From positions 1-38,294 of IMG/VR virus record IMGVR_UViG_3300049845_000251: a stretch of DNA of 38,294 bases; one strand, written 5' to 3'. Position 1 is the stretch's first letter; every line of letters begins with the position of its first letter. Under the pieces are notes generated by a model. That model worked only from the letters and a program-made list of their open reading frames with translations, had not been told where the DNA came from and searched no databases. This document shows positions 1 through 8,131 of the stretch, piece after piece. A program made the position numbers and the translations under genes. Source of the DNA: a virus.

Positions 1-1
1 C

Positions 2-745
2 AATGGCGCAGTAATCTCGATCTTTGGAACACCATACAGCGTCGGCGGTGGAGGTGGTGGAGGTGCTATTGAATTCTTGACCGGCATGGGCACGGGCGGC
101 ACTGGTGGAGGTGGTAATGGCGCTGGGTTTACTGGGTTCACTGATAGTGGACGCCCTGGGACGATCAACACCGGTGGGGGTGGTGGAGGTGCCCGGCCAA
201 ACCCAGGAACTCAATTAGGGTCTGGCGGGTCTGGCGGCAGCGGTATCGTGATCATTGCAAGTACCGAATCTTTCCCAGCAAATACGGTCTATCCGCGAAT
301 CCAGAGTCGAGCTTGGTCTAACGCGATCAACATATCTGGAACGGCATCTGCTCTCGCTGGTGGGACCATCAACACCAATGGCACAATCACATTGACTGGT
401 GATGATACCGCTGGTGAGACGGCGTGGTACTCAACTACGCCAACGGCAGGCATCGGCAACGGCTACTATATCAGATTTGATATTCAGCCAGACGCCAATG
501 CATTTGGAAACTCTGTCACCGCTACCCCGGCAGTGGCGCCAAATGTTTGGTACCAGATGAATCAGGCGTTTACCTTCACCGCAAGCGCCGAGACCCTCGT
601 TGGGCAGAACATGCAGGCCGCCGCCGGTGCGTCAGTTTTGTACGTGATCTCAACCACTGCTAGTGAAGCGGGTCGAGTTGCTACTGGAACCCTCAACGTG
701 TACGCGATCGCAGAGGGTGATGATTCTGGTGGCCCAATTAACTAA
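2..745 (+). CDS. glycine-rich tail fibre protein, 3' part
   Basis: The open frame runs in from the left window edge, so the N-terminus is missing. The visible part begins with a low-complexity glycine-rich zone (runs of six to seven Gly, then several GGGG/GGSGGSG blocks up to about codon 80) and continues into a beta-rich region (repeated INTNGTITLTG-like and T/S/A-rich segments). Glycine-rich collagen-like or polyglycine-II segments followed by a compact C-terminal domain are common in adhesive tail fibres and tip proteins of T4-like phages. It ends 8 bp before the next gene, which probably belongs to the same tail-fibre unit. Receptor and exact position in the tail cannot be inferred. Composition alone supports the role, so family assignment is tentative. 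Confidence 0.7.
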   Translation, partial: NGAVISIFGTPYSVGGGGGGGAIEFLTGMGTGGTGGGGNGAGFTGFTDSGRPGTINTGGGGGGARPNPGTQLGSGGSGGSGIVIIASTESFPANTVYPRIQSRAWSNAINISGTASALAGGTINTNGTITLTGDDTAGETAWYSTTPTAGIGNGYYIRFDIQPDANAFGNSVTATPAVAPNVWYQMNQAFTFTASAETLVGQNMQAAAGASVLYVISTTASEAGRVATGTLNVYAIAEGDDSGGPIN

Positions 746-753
746 GGGAAAGC

Positions 754-1275
754 ATGGCACACTACGCACTCGTTGAAGATGGAGTCGTCCAAAACGTCAT
801 CGTTGTTCCAGACGACGATGACTCTGTTCTCGCCCTTCTACCAGGTACCTGGATTCAAACCTCGTACAACACACATGGTGGGGTTCATAGTGAAGGTGGG
901 ACACCAATACGCAAGAACTTTGCCGGGATCGGGTACGTGTACGACGCAGTTCGGGATGCGTTCTACCAACCAAAGCCATCGAACCTGTACGAGCTAGATG
1001 AGAGCACATGCCTGTGGCAGCTCAAGGCCCAGTACGCCGACCTGAGATACGTCGACCTGCTCTCAGACGAAGAGCCAGCGAGCACCACCATCGACGGGGT
1101 TGAGGGTCTGCGCGTGCTCTTCAAGAGCGCAGCTGAACCCGGGGTGTACGAGTTCGATGGTACGACCTTTGTCGCGACCAATGAGCTCGGTCCGATCCAT
1201 GAACACAGCATGGCTCCTGACGATGTGTACGTACTGGTCGACGGATCATGGGTGCTGCAGACAGCAGGCGCGTGA
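754..1275 (+). CDS. tail fibre-associated / tail protein (173 aa)
   Basis: Starts at an ATG preceded by a good Shine-Dalgarno (aaggga). The N-terminus reads as alternating beta strands (YALVEDGVVQNVIVV) followed by a GYVYD...RDAFYQPKP segment. Small proteins with a YALVEDGVV-type opening and a GYTYD...DAF-PPKP segment recur beside tail-fibre genes in T4-like and cyanophage genomes, so a tail accessory, chaperone or tip protein is likely (family memory, not a search). It directly follows the glycine-rich fibre with an 8-bp gap, suggesting co-transcription. It is the last plus-strand gene in the window; the next gene converges on it. No catalytic motif is visible. Confidence 0.6.
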   Translation: MAHYALVEDGVVQNVIVVPDDDDSVLALLPGTWIQTSYNTHGGVHSEGGTPIRKNFAGIGYVYDAVRDAFYQPKPSNLYELDESTCLWQLKAQYADLRYVDLLSDEEPASTTIDGVEGLRVLFKSAAEPGVYEFDGTTFVATNELGPIHEHSMAPDDVYVLVDGSWVLQTAGA

Positions 1276-1362
1276 GAATACAGGCATTAGGTGACAAATA
1301 GCGTGCGCCTGTAACGCCAGGCGACGACCGGGCACCTCTGTCACACCGACATAGTACCTAAC

Positions 1363-1385
1363 AAAAAGGGGACCCGAAGGTCCCC
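1363..1385 (-). terminator. Rho-independent terminator
   Basis: Perfect 7-bp GC-rich stem (1368-1374 with 1379-1385), a cgaa loop and, read on the minus strand, five T residues directly after the stem (1367-1363). It ends the minus-strand gene at 1408-1671 and lies between the convergent units. The plus strand has no T-run, so it mainly serves minus-strand transcription. Confidence 0.8.
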
Positions 1386-1407
1386 TGGTGTCGCTCGTGT
1401 CGCCGAG

Positions 1408-1671
1408 TCAGTGCTTGTACTCAGCACTCTTCGGTTGTTCGGCACCTCGCTTCTCTAGCTCCTTGAGCTTTTCGGCGAGCATAGTACGGAGCTGTTCGCG
1501 CTTCAGTCGCCGCAGCTGCTTGACGGTCCCCAGCCCCAGACTGGCGGCGTGGATGAGCTGCTTCTCGAAGTCGCGCTGGACGCCTGCAAGGACGTCCCGG
1601 ACATATGCCGGACCGAAGGTCACGCGACGACGACTGTTCATGGCCTGTTGGCTTTGCGAAATACCTGACAT
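1408..1671 (-). CDS. small basic helical protein (87 aa), unknown
   Basis: I do not recognise a family. The protein is Arg/Lys/Gln-rich and largely helical (for example RRLKREQLRTMLAEKLKELEKR at about residues 53-74, a likely short coiled coil). The ATG at 1671 has aggag seven bases upstream. It stands alone: a terminator follows it at 1363-1385, and its 5' leader carries copy A of the repeated hairpin element shared with the genes starting at 11098 and 31321. That suggests independent control, perhaps co-regulated with those two genes. Convergent with the tail genes. Confidence 0.6.
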   Translation of the reverse strand: MSGISQSQQAMNSRRRVTFGPAYVRDVLAGVQRDFEKQLIHAASLGLGTVKQLRRLKREQLRTMLAEKLKELEKRGAEQPKSAEYKH

Positions 1672-1679
1672 GGTGTGCT

Positions 1680-1724
1680 CCTGAGGGATCGCCCCTCCTG
1701 TGGTGCCGGAGACCTGCTGCCGGC
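1680..1724 (-). promoter_or_regulatory. repeated two-hairpin leader element, copy A
   Basis: The ~25-base core (ACCACAGGAGGGG, one variable base, GATCCCTCAGG on the minus strand; 1680-1704) matches copies at 11119-11143 and 31340-31364. The core can form GAGGG/CCCTC with the variable base in the loop. A second stem (GCCGG/CCGGC, 1705-1709 with 1720-1724) lies just 5' of it. The AGGAGG is too far from the ATG to be the working SD, which is the aggag at the 3' edge. Confidence 0.6.
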
Positions 1725-1806
1725 TTCAGGTGAACGGGGTGTTCACAGGACCAATTGTGTCACAACTGCGCCACAATGTACATCACAGATCCTGGGACCG
1801 GCTGGG

Positions 1807-3297
1807 TCAGATCTCGAGGTTAACCCGATAGCCCCACAATGAGTCGAGGTACAGCAGGACCTGCTCGGTGTCGTCCTCATCGAGCTCACGCCCCTCGTAC
1901 GGCTCGTACCGCAGGTACAGGGTGCGGTCGCCTTCAAGATCTGCGCCCTCGACCACGATCTGCGGCACGTAATTGATGCGCTCCTTCGAGCGCGCCAGCG
2001 CCGTGCGGATGTTGGCGTACCCCAGGTCGTCGTGGATCTCGGTCACAATCGCGCTGGCGGTGCGGTTCTCGAACTCCTCGTCCTCATCGTACTCCAAACC
2101 GACGGAGAACAGCCGCATATCGCGGATGACTTTTGGTGACAGGTACTGTTGGATAAAGCTGTCATCACGGTGGTCGAACGCTGCCTCCTTGACGGCATCC
2201 TGCCAGCGCTTGCCGATCAGACGTGGGAACCACTCCTTGTCCTCGGCGGTTGGGTTCTCACAGATCCGACGGATGTCACGGAAGATGTTGAAGCCAAGGG
2301 CGTACGGGTTTGGACCAGAGTACCACTTTGAGCTGTACGTCGGCTGGTACACGACGCCACTGTGGCTCTGTAGGTACGCAATGTACGCATCAGAGGAGAT
2401 GACGCCCTTCTCCTCCAGCCGCTCCATGATGTAGAAGTGGCAGAACGTGGCGAACCCCTCATTCAAGGTCTTGGTTGGCCCCTGAGGTGAGAAGTACTGG
2501 TTGATCTTGTACACGATCCGAATGATCTCGCGCTTCCACCTTGCCAGGTTCGGCGATTTCTTCATGATATAGTACAGCAGGTTCTCCTCGTCAGCGTCCA
2601 TGTCGTCATCACCGAGGTCGTCAAAGGACTTGGCGTCCTCCTCGGTGATCGTGGTACGCTTCAGGATGATGTCGAGCTCACGTTGTCGGCGCTCGTCCTC
2701 GACCATCAGTCGGCGCAGGCGTTCTTCCTCGTTGAGCTTCGGTCGGTGCTTGCGCTTGAACTTGTCGATTCCGTGAGATGCCAGCGCGTGGCACGCGTCA
2801 AGCACCTCCTCGACCTCACGCACACCATAACGCTCCTCACAGTGCCGGATGTAGTCGCGGGCGAACAGCATGTAATCGACGATCGAGCCGGCCTGGGTCC
2901 AGTACTTGAAGTACGCGTTGTTCGCGAACACGGCGTTGTGACCAACACCGGCGTGCGCCATCACCATGATCTGCATGTACGCCAGGTTTTCCTCCATCAG
3001 CAGGTTGATGCAGGGATTGGAGTTGATGACCATCTCGTACGCCAGCCCCATGCGGCCCTTCTCGTACTGCTTGGCGTTCTTCAGGAACTCCTTGCCGAAC
3101 GACCAGTGATTGTAGTGCACTGGCAGGCCGATCGAGCTGTACGCGTCGAGCATCTGCTCCGCGCTCACGATCTCGAACTGGTTTGGGTACAGATCACGGC
3201 CTGGTACGAGCTCGAGCTCGTCTCGCGCAATGGTCTCTATCTCGTGCCAGGCCTTCTCGAGCAGCTCAGGCGTCCAGTCCGTGCGACTGTTGATCAT
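1807..3297 (-). CDS. spoVR: SpoVR-family protein (YcgB-like)
   Basis: A 496-aa protein, the usual length of the SpoVR/YcgB family. Family hallmarks are visible: YPNQFEIVSAEQMLDAYSS near residue 35, HWSFGK, VINSNPCINLLMEEN near 85, MAHAGVGHN near 110, and EGFATFCHFYIME near 285. SpoVR was named for Bacillus cortex formation; E. coli YcgB is a stress/stationary-phase protein of unknown biochemistry, usually encoded with the PrkA kinase YeaG and YeaH. An upstream in-frame ATG at 3486 exists, but the stretch it adds is out-of-family; the ATG at 3297 has ctggag as SD and overlaps the stop of the 43-aa gene (ATGA). Last gene of the prkA-yeaH-spoVR operon. The phage function is unknown; probably modulation of host stress physiology (inference). 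Confidence 0.93.
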   Translation of the reverse strand: MINSRTDWTPELLEKAWHEIETIARDELELVPGRDLYPNQFEIVSAEQMLDAYSSIGLPVHYNHWSFGKEFLKNAKQYEKGRMGLAYEMVINSNPCINLLMEENLAYMQIMVMAHAGVGHNAVFANNAYFKYWTQAGSIVDYMLFARDYIRHCEERYGVREVEEVLDACHALASHGIDKFKRKHRPKLNEEERLRRLMVEDERRQRELDIILKRTTITEEDAKSFDDLGDDDMDADEENLLYYIMKKSPNLARWKREIIRIVYKINQYFSPQGPTKTLNEGFATFCHFYIMERLEEKGVISSDAYIAYLQSHSGVVYQPTYSSKWYSGPNPYALGFNIFRDIRRICENPTAEDKEWFPRLIGKRWQDAVKEAAFDHRDDSFIQQYLSPKVIRDMRLFSVGLEYDEDEEFENRTASAIVTEIHDDLGYANIRTALARSKERINYVPQIVVEGADLEGDRTLYLRYEPYEGRELDEDDTEQVLLYLDSLWGYRVNLEI

Positions 3298-3425
3298 AGG
3301 GTCTCCAGGAACGAAAGAATGAAACCTGGCGCTGAGAACATCAGCGCCAGCAGAAGCAAGAAGCACGACGCCCCAAGCATGAACAGCACGGTGCAGGTGA
3401 TGATCTTGATTGGGTCGTTGTCCAT
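3294..3425 (-). CDS. 43-aa single-pass membrane peptide
   Basis: A short ORF wedged exactly between yeaH and spoVR. Its ATG shares a base with the yeaH stop (TAATG), and its stop overlaps the spoVR start (ATGA), so it is very likely translated by coupling. The sequence has a short charged N-terminus (MDNDPIK) and then an almost continuous hydrophobic stretch (IITCTVLFMLGASCFLLLA and onwards) to about residue 38, a clear transmembrane helix. No family recognised. Its position suggests a membrane partner or anchor for the kinase/VWA/SpoVR set; I know of no equivalent between these genes in bacteria. Confidence 0.75.
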   Translation of the reverse strand: MDNDPIKIITCTVLFMLGASCFLLLLALMFSAPGFILSFLETL

Positions 3426-4777
3426 TACACTCGCTCTTTGATCTTGTAGATCTTGTGGAAAGCCTCGAACACCTGGCTCTCGTCATCGATCTTGACCATG
3501 GCCAGCTTGTTCGTGCTGTTAGCGATCGAGGTCAAGACCGACCACAGGGTGACTGGGTGGCCATATCCCGCGGCGAAGCTCTGGCCGACTTGTGCGTACG
3601 ACATGTATCGTAGCTTCGCGAGCAGACCGCTCTCCTCAAGAGCAGGGATGATGGCTGGGTTGTCGCTGTCCCAGTTGTCACCGTCACTGGCCTGCGAAAG
3701 GTAGATGTTCGTGTCGCGGGCGTCGTACCTGGCGCGAATGATGTTGTGCAGCAGCTCGTACGCCGGCGAGACGATTGTGCCACCGCTCTTGCGGGTCTCG
3801 AAGAACTCCTTCTCCGTCATCTCTTCTGCTTCATCGGTGTGCGCGATGAAGATCAGATCAGTCTGCGGGTACTTGCGCTTGATGAACGCGTACTGCAGCG
3901 AGAAGAACTTGCGTGCCATGCGCTTCTTAGGCTCGTCCATGGAGCCGCTGATGTCCATGATCATGGCAAACACCGCCTCAGCGGCCTTGACCAGGACCTT
4001 CTCCTTCTTGGTGTATCGAAGGTCGATGTCCTCGAAGAACGGCACCGAGCTGATCTTTTGGCGCAGCTCGGCGATGCGCTGTTCGATCTCATCCATGCGA
4101 ACGTGAGCACGTTCGATATGCGCGGTCTCAACGTAAGAACCCAGCGCGGCAAGGAGCTTCTCGTACTCCTCGTTCAGCTCTTCAAGCTCATCACGATGAG
4201 GTGCGGTCAGCACGGTCTTGCGCGCGAACGCGTTCTTGTACGAGCGCTTGACGCTGAGCTGACCAGGCGTTCCGTGCTTCTGGAAGCCGGCGTGCTTTGG
4301 TTGGTACTCAGGCAGGTCCTTCTCGTGCGAGTTCTGCAGGTCAGGCAGGACACAGTCCTCGAAGAACACATCAAGGAACTCGTCCCTTGACACGTTCACG
4401 ATGAAGTCATCTTCTCCTTCTTCACCTGGGCCACCAACGCTCTGTTCGCCCTCATCATCACCCATGAGCGGGAACTCATCACCGCGCTCGAACTCATCGT
4501 TCCCAATGAGCACGATCTCCCGCTTGCCGGTCTTCGGTGCGTAATGCAGCGTTGGCTCATGCAGAGAAGCCCTCGTGACCTTGACAGGGTTGGCGTGCTG
4601 GCGCCCACCAGCACCCATGCTCGTCACCCCACCGTTGTCGATCTCCTCTGGCCGCGCCTGGCGAATGGCGTCCTTGATACGACGCAGCAGACGCTGCCGA
4701 TTTGGAATGGACTTGCCACCTCCGGTCTTGCGTCGATCGACGAAGATGTATGTTGTGGTCGGAAGCTTCTCTGCCAT
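3425..4777 (-). CDS. yeaH: DUF444 / YeaH-family VWA-like protein
   Basis: 450 aa. The N-terminus carries the family opening FVDRR...GKS-NRQR-LRR; the middle has EFLDVFFEDCVLPDL; the C-terminal third is a von Willebrand A-like domain with the metal-site motif MDISGSMDEPKK near residue 278, GGTIVSPAYELL, and QASDGDNWDSDNP. E. coli YeaH has the same order (DVSGSMDQ, GGTIVSSALKLM, QASDGDNWADDSP). YeaH is encoded with PrkA/YeaG and is thought to act with it; its biochemical role is unknown. The ATG has an aggagg SD placed inside the 9-bp gap after the prkA stop. The downstream 43-aa gene overlaps by one base. Confidence 0.93.
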   Translation of the reverse strand: MAEKLPTTTYIFVDRRKTGGGKSIPNRQRLLRRIKDAIRQARPEEIDNGGVTSMGAGGRQHANPVKVTRASLHEPTLHYAPKTGKREIVLIGNDEFERGDEFPLMGDDEGEQSVGGPGEEGEDDFIVNVSRDEFLDVFFEDCVLPDLQNSHEKDLPEYQPKHAGFQKHGTPGQLSVKRSYKNAFARKTVLTAPHRDELEELNEEYEKLLAALGSYVETAHIERAHVRMDEIEQRIAELRQKISSVPFFEDIDLRYTKKEKVLVKAAEAVFAMIMDISGSMDEPKKRMARKFFSLQYAFIKRKYPQTDLIFIAHTDEAEEMTEKEFFETRKSGGTIVSPAYELLHNIIRARYDARDTNIYLSQASDGDNWDSDNPAIIPALEESGLLAKLRYMSYAQVGQSFAAGYGHPVTLWSVLTSIANSTNKLAMVKIDDESQVFEAFHKIYKIKERV

Positions 4778-4786
4778 GAGTCCTCC

Positions 4787-6748
4787 TCAGGCGCTCTTCT
4801 TGTTTGCCGACCACCAGCTCACGAGGATCTTGACCTGGTTCTCGGTGTACCCGTTCTCGATCATGCGCTTCAGGAACTGCGTGTGCTTCTCCTCGGTCTC
4901 CTTGTCGGACTTCGGACCGAACGCCACCACCGGCATGATGTTCTCGGTGGCGCTGAACATGCGCTTCTCGAGCACGACCTTGATCTTCTCGTACTCGTTC
5001 CAGCGCGGCGAGCGACCCTCGTTGCGCGCCTTGTACCGCAGCACGTAGTGCACGATCTCGTTCCGGAAGTCCTTGGCGTTCACGATGCCGGCTGGCTTCT
5101 CGATCTCCTCGAGGCGCGAGTTCAGCATGTCACGGTTCAGGAGCGTGTGCGTCTCCGGATCACGGCACTGCTCATCGGCGATCCATGCCTCAGCGAACAG
5201 CACATAGCGCTCGAACAGGTTCTGGCCGAAGGAGTTGAAGCTGTCCAGGTACGCGGTGCGAAGCTCCTTCTCCAGGAACTCGAAGTACCGCTTGTGCAGC
5301 CATTCCTTGATGAACGACAGGTACCGCTTGTGCGTTTCCTCGTTCAGCGCTTCCTTCTTGATCGACTCCTCCAGCACGTACATCAGGTCGACTGGATTGG
5401 CCTGGATCTCCTCGGGGCGCAGATCGAACACCGCTGACAGGACCTTGAAGGCGAACCGCGTGCTCATACCGTTCATGCCCTCGTCCACACCAGCCGCGTC
5501 ACGATACTCCTCATACGGCTTGGCGTTCGGCATCGTGTCCTTGACGTTCTCGCCGTTGTACACGCGCATCTTGGCGTAGATCGTGCTGTTCTCGGGCTCC
5601 TTGAGACGCGTCAGGATCATCCATTGTGCCAGCATCTTGAGGGTGCCGGGGGCGCGAGGTGCGTCACGCAGCGACGAGCCGGAGAGCATCTTCTCGTAGA
5701 TCTTGATCTCCTCGTCGACACGCAGGCAGTACGGCACGTCGACGATGTACACGCGGTCCAGGAAGGCCTCGTTCGTCTTGTTGTTCTTGAACGTGAACCA
5801 CTCGGCCTCGTTCGAGTGCGCGCAGATGATGCCGCTGTACGGCATCGATGGGATGGCCTCGGTGCCGTTGTAGTTGTGCTCCTGTGTCGCCATCAGCAGC
5901 GGGTTCAGGGTTTTGATGTTCGCCTTGAACATCTCGGCGAAGTCCATCAAGCCTTGGTTCGTGCGATTCAGGCCACCGCTGTAGCTGTAGCTGTACGGGT
6001 GGTTCTGCGGGTACTTCTCGAGCTTCCGCAGGTCGGTCTTGCCGATCAGCACCGACACGTCCTGGTTGTTCTCGTCACCAGGCTCGACCTTCATGACACC
6101 GATCTGGCGGTCCTTGCTCGGCCAGAGCTCGATCACTGAGAACCGCGTGATGTCACCACCGAACTCCTTGAGCTTCTCCTGCGCCCAACCAGACAGGATG
6201 ATGCCGAGGTACGTGCGCGGGATGCCGTACTCCTTCTCGAGGAGCTCACCGTGCTCAGCCTTGTTGAAGAGCCCCAGCGGGCTCTCGAACACGGGGGAGA
6301 TCCGCAGCTCGGGGTTGGCGTCGCTCGGATCGTACAGCACGTAGATCGGGTGGCGCTCCATGAGCTCCTTGAGCCGCTCCACCAACGAGGACTTGCCACC
6401 ACCGACCGGGCCCTTGAGGTACAGGATCTGCTTGGACTCCTCAAGACCAGCGGCGCTGTTCCTGAAGTACGCCACGATCTTCTCGATGGCGTCCTCACCA
6501 CCGTAGAAGTCGGCGAAGCTCTTGGTGTACACCCGAATCTTCTTGTTCGAGTGAATGCGCGACAGGCGGCTGTCAGAGCTGGTGTCAACCACCTCTGGTT
6601 GTCCGATCGCTGCCACCATGCGCTCGGCGGCAGTGGCGTACGCGAGACGGTTGGTCTTGCACAGCTCGAGGTACTCCTCGAGCGACATGACCTTGGGGGA
6701 AGCGAACTTGGCGGCGAAGGAAGCGGTGAGCGCGGTCAGTGCTGACAT
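4787..6748 (-). CDS. prkA: PrkA-family serine protein kinase / AAA+ protein (YeaG-like)
   Basis: 653 aa, close to bacterial PrkA/YeaG length (about 640) and alignable by eye along its whole length. Walker A GPVGGGKSS near residues 113-121; also conserved are KEYGIPRTYLG, EPGDENNQD, YSGGLNRTNQGLMDF-EMFKA, TQEHNYNGTE, HSNEAEW-TFKNNKTNEAFLDRVY, KMRVYNGENVKDT and EKPAGIVNAKDFRNEIV. The family couples an AAA+ domain to a C-terminal kinase-like domain and acts in starvation/stress signalling (and reported protease activity in Bacillus). First gene of the operon. A TAGAAT -10 lies at 6781-6786, and a hairpin covers the SD. The phage copy appears intact, with no motif lost. Confidence 0.95.
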   Translation of the reverse strand: MSALTALTASFAAKFASPKVMSLEEYLELCKTNRLAYATAAERMVAAIGQPEVVDTSSDSRLSRIHSNKKIRVYTKSFADFYGGEDAIEKIVAYFRNSAAGLEESKQILYLKGPVGGGKSSLVERLKELMERHPIYVLYDPSDANPELRISPVFESPLGLFNKAEHGELLEKEYGIPRTYLGIILSGWAQEKLKEFGGDITRFSVIELWPSKDRQIGVMKVEPGDENNQDVSVLIGKTDLRKLEKYPQNHPYSYSYSGGLNRTNQGLMDFAEMFKANIKTLNPLLMATQEHNYNGTEAIPSMPYSGIICAHSNEAEWFTFKNNKTNEAFLDRVYIVDVPYCLRVDEEIKIYEKMLSGSSLRDAPRAPGTLKMLAQWMILTRLKEPENSTIYAKMRVYNGENVKDTMPNAKPYEEYRDAAGVDEGMNGMSTRFAFKVLSAVFDLRPEEIQANPVDLMYVLEESIKKEALNEETHKRYLSFIKEWLHKRYFEFLEKELRTAYLDSFNSFGQNLFERYVLFAEAWIADEQCRDPETHTLLNRDMLNSRLEEIEKPAGIVNAKDFRNEIVHYVLRYKARNEGRSPRWNEYEKIKVVLEKRMFSATENIMPVVAFGPKSDKETEEKHTQFLKRMIENGYTENQVKILVSWWSANKKSA

Positions 6749-6750
6749 GT

Positions 6751-6786
6751 GGTCTCCAGAGTGGGCTAACTCAGAGACCTATTCTA
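6751..6786 (-). promoter_or_regulatory. prkA promoter (-10 TAGAAT) with SD-masking hairpin
   Basis: On the minus strand TAGAAT (6786-6781) is followed after one base by GGTCTC, which pairs with GAGACC just before the ATG; inner GAGT/ACTC extends the stem. The SD (ggag) lies in the 3' arm. The 5' arm sits where bases upstream of, or at, the start of transcription would be, so only read-through RNA would contain it whole. No -35 box is convincing. Confidence 0.55.
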
Positions 6787-6836
6787 TGCGACGCGCTTAC
6801 CTCATGAACTTGAAAACGGGATCAAGTGCGATTTGG

Positions 6837-6992
6837 TTATTCGCACTTCGCCTTGCTCAGTGCCACCCCACCTTGAACAAAGTGCGCAGCTTCAGGGCAG
6901 GTTGGTTCGTGCTGCACGAAGAACACGATCAGCACGAATGACACGATCGCGATGATCAGCGCGATCCACTCACGCGGGCACTTTGGTCGCAT
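6837..6992 (-). CDS. 51-aa single-pass membrane protein
   Basis: The ATG overlaps the 3' end of the bactofilin-like gene by 23 bp, in another frame. After a short positively charged start (MRPKCPRE) comes a clear transmembrane helix (WIALIIAIVSFVLIVFFV, residues 9-26), then a soluble tail with two cysteines. No family recognised. It is the last gene of the 10266-6837 operon. It could be a membrane anchor or an accessory lysis or envelope peptide; nothing decides between these. Confidence 0.65.
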   Translation of the reverse strand: MRPKCPREWIALIIAIVSFVLIVFFVQHEPTCPEAAHFVQGGVALSKAKCE

Positions 6993-7377
6993 TGGCAGCA
7001 CCGTCCATGTGTTGCATGTTCGCGTTCACGATCGCCCCGGTTTCGATGACCAGGTGTCGGTACTGCAGCACGTCGATCGTGACGCGAGCACCGGCCTTGA
7101 TGGCAAGCACGCCCCGGACCTTGACCACACCGGCGGTCAAGGTCCCCGTGATCGTCAGGTTCTGCAGCTCGAGCTCGTTCGTGTTGACGCTGCCACCGAT
7201 CGTCAGATGGACCTTGCTGTTCTCACGATCGGTGGCCAGCTCGCAGATCTTCTCGTTCTCGAGGATGCCATCGAACACGACGTGCTCGTCACCCGAGATC
7301 GTCATCACACCGCCGCTGATGCGGATCTCGGGCGAGATCAGGCTATCGAAGCCTTTCTTGGCAAATGGGTTCTTCAT
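6970..7377 (-). CDS. bactofilin-like (polymer-forming) protein
   Basis: 135 aa. After a short N-terminal tail (MKNPFAKKG) the sequence is a run of short hydrophobic/Gly beta repeats: MTISGDEHVVFDGILENEKI, VHLTIGGSVNTNELELQNLTITGTLTAGVVKVRGVLAIKAGARVTID. This is the pattern of the bactofilin (DUF583) right-handed beta-helix, where G-I/V-x-G-x-I/V steps build a triangular rod that polymerises without nucleotide. The ATG at 7377 has gaggtgg as SD and overlaps the DHFR stop (ATGA); the longer in-frame extension to 7494 reads as DHFR shadow. A bacterial cytoskeletal fold in a phage early-type operon is unusual. A short beta-helical spike or fibre protein is the alternative. Confidence 0.65.
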   Translation of the reverse strand: MKNPFAKKGFDSLISPEIRISGGVMTISGDEHVVFDGILENEKICELATDRENSKVHLTIGGSVNTNELELQNLTITGTLTAGVVKVRGVLAIKAGARVTIDVLQYRHLVIETGAIVNANMQHMDGAANATKVPA

Positions 7378-7910
7378 TTCCACCTCTTGAGGGTCAAAAA
7401 GGTCAGGTAAGTTTCGGCGTCGAGCAGGTGCTCGAGCTCGTCGAGCATCCAGCCCTCGTTTGCACGCTCTCGTTCCAGCATGAAGCGCTTCCACGAGAAC
7501 AGGTCATGGCGCAGGGCGACGTCAGCGCCGCTGTTCGCATGCACCTGCGTCAGGCGAATCTCGTCGATGAGACCCAGGTCAATGGCCTCGGCGTACACAG
7601 TCGCCCCGCCAATGATCCAGGCATCTTGTGGAACGCGCTCGCTCAGGTACTCCATTGAGCTGAAGACCTGGATGTCGTCGCCAAGCTTGCCGAAGAGCTC
7701 GCGGGGGTTCTTTCGTGTGAGCACGATGTTCGTGCGGTTCGGCAACCCGTTCGGTCGACCAAGTGACATGAAGGTGTTGAACCCCATGATCACCACACCA
7801 CCGGTGGTCAGGGTTTTGAACCGTCGCATGTCCAATGCCAGCTTCCACGGCAAGCGCCCATCCGCCCAACCAATGGCGTTTGCCCGGTCAGCTGCCACGA
7901 TCATGCGCAT
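7374..7910 (-). CDS. folA: dihydrofolate reductase
   Basis: 178 aa. Reduces dihydrofolate to tetrahydrofolate with NADPH, supporting thymidylate synthesis during phage DNA replication. Visible family features: N-terminal MIVAADRANAIGWADGRLPWKL (the NAIG-x-x-G-x-LPW substrate region), VIMGFNTFMSLGRP near 42 (NADPH-binding region), NIVLTRK near 62, and the classic IIGGATVYAEAI near 98. Part of the tight 10266-6837 operon; overlaps the bactofilin-like start by four bases. DHFR genes are common in T4-like phages. No thymidylate synthase is seen in this window. Confidence 0.95.
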   Translation of the reverse strand: MRMIVAADRANAIGWADGRLPWKLALDMRRFKTLTTGGVVIMGFNTFMSLGRPNGLPNRTNIVLTRKNPRELFGKLGDDIQVFSSMEYLSERVPQDAWIIGGATVYAEAIDLGLIDEIRLTQVHANSGADVALRHDLFSWKRFMLERERANEGWMLDELEHLLDAETYLTFLTLKRWK

Positions 7911-7912
7911 CG

Positions 7913-8131
7913 CTATCCCTTTCGAGCTTGGAGCATCTGCACCGCTGGGTTGACGTACTCGTACTTCACCACGGCCTGCATGAAGATCGGAGAGCCATCC
8001 GCGCCATCCGCTACGGTAACACCTCCAATCGGCTCGAATTCGTCGCGGATCGCCGCGTTGACGTTCTTGAGCAGATCGCGGATCGTGTCGGCGCGAACCA
8101 CGTTGTAGTCCACAGGTTGCTTGATGATCAT
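7913..8131 (-). CDS. DUF1737-like small protein (72 aa)
   Basis: A short protein with the layout of DUF1737 domains: an initial beta strand (YNVV), a helix DTIRDLLKNVNAAIRDEFEPIGG in place of the usual E-KVN-LI-EGW-P-GG, and a C-terminal strand FMQAVVKYE (family: YYQALVK). Function of the family is unknown. The start overlaps the HD-gene stop by four bases, and the stop is 2 bp from DHFR. The match is from memory of the domain pattern. Confidence 0.6.
   Translation of the reverse strand: MIIKQPVDYNVVRADTIRDLLKNVNAAIRDEFEPIGGVTVADGADGSPIFMQAVVKYEYVNPAVQMLQARKG

Noticed and set aside
3298-3486. N-terminal extension of SpoVR to 3486
   Set aside because: It is an out-of-frame shadow of the 43-aa gene and yeaH; family start and SD fit 3297.
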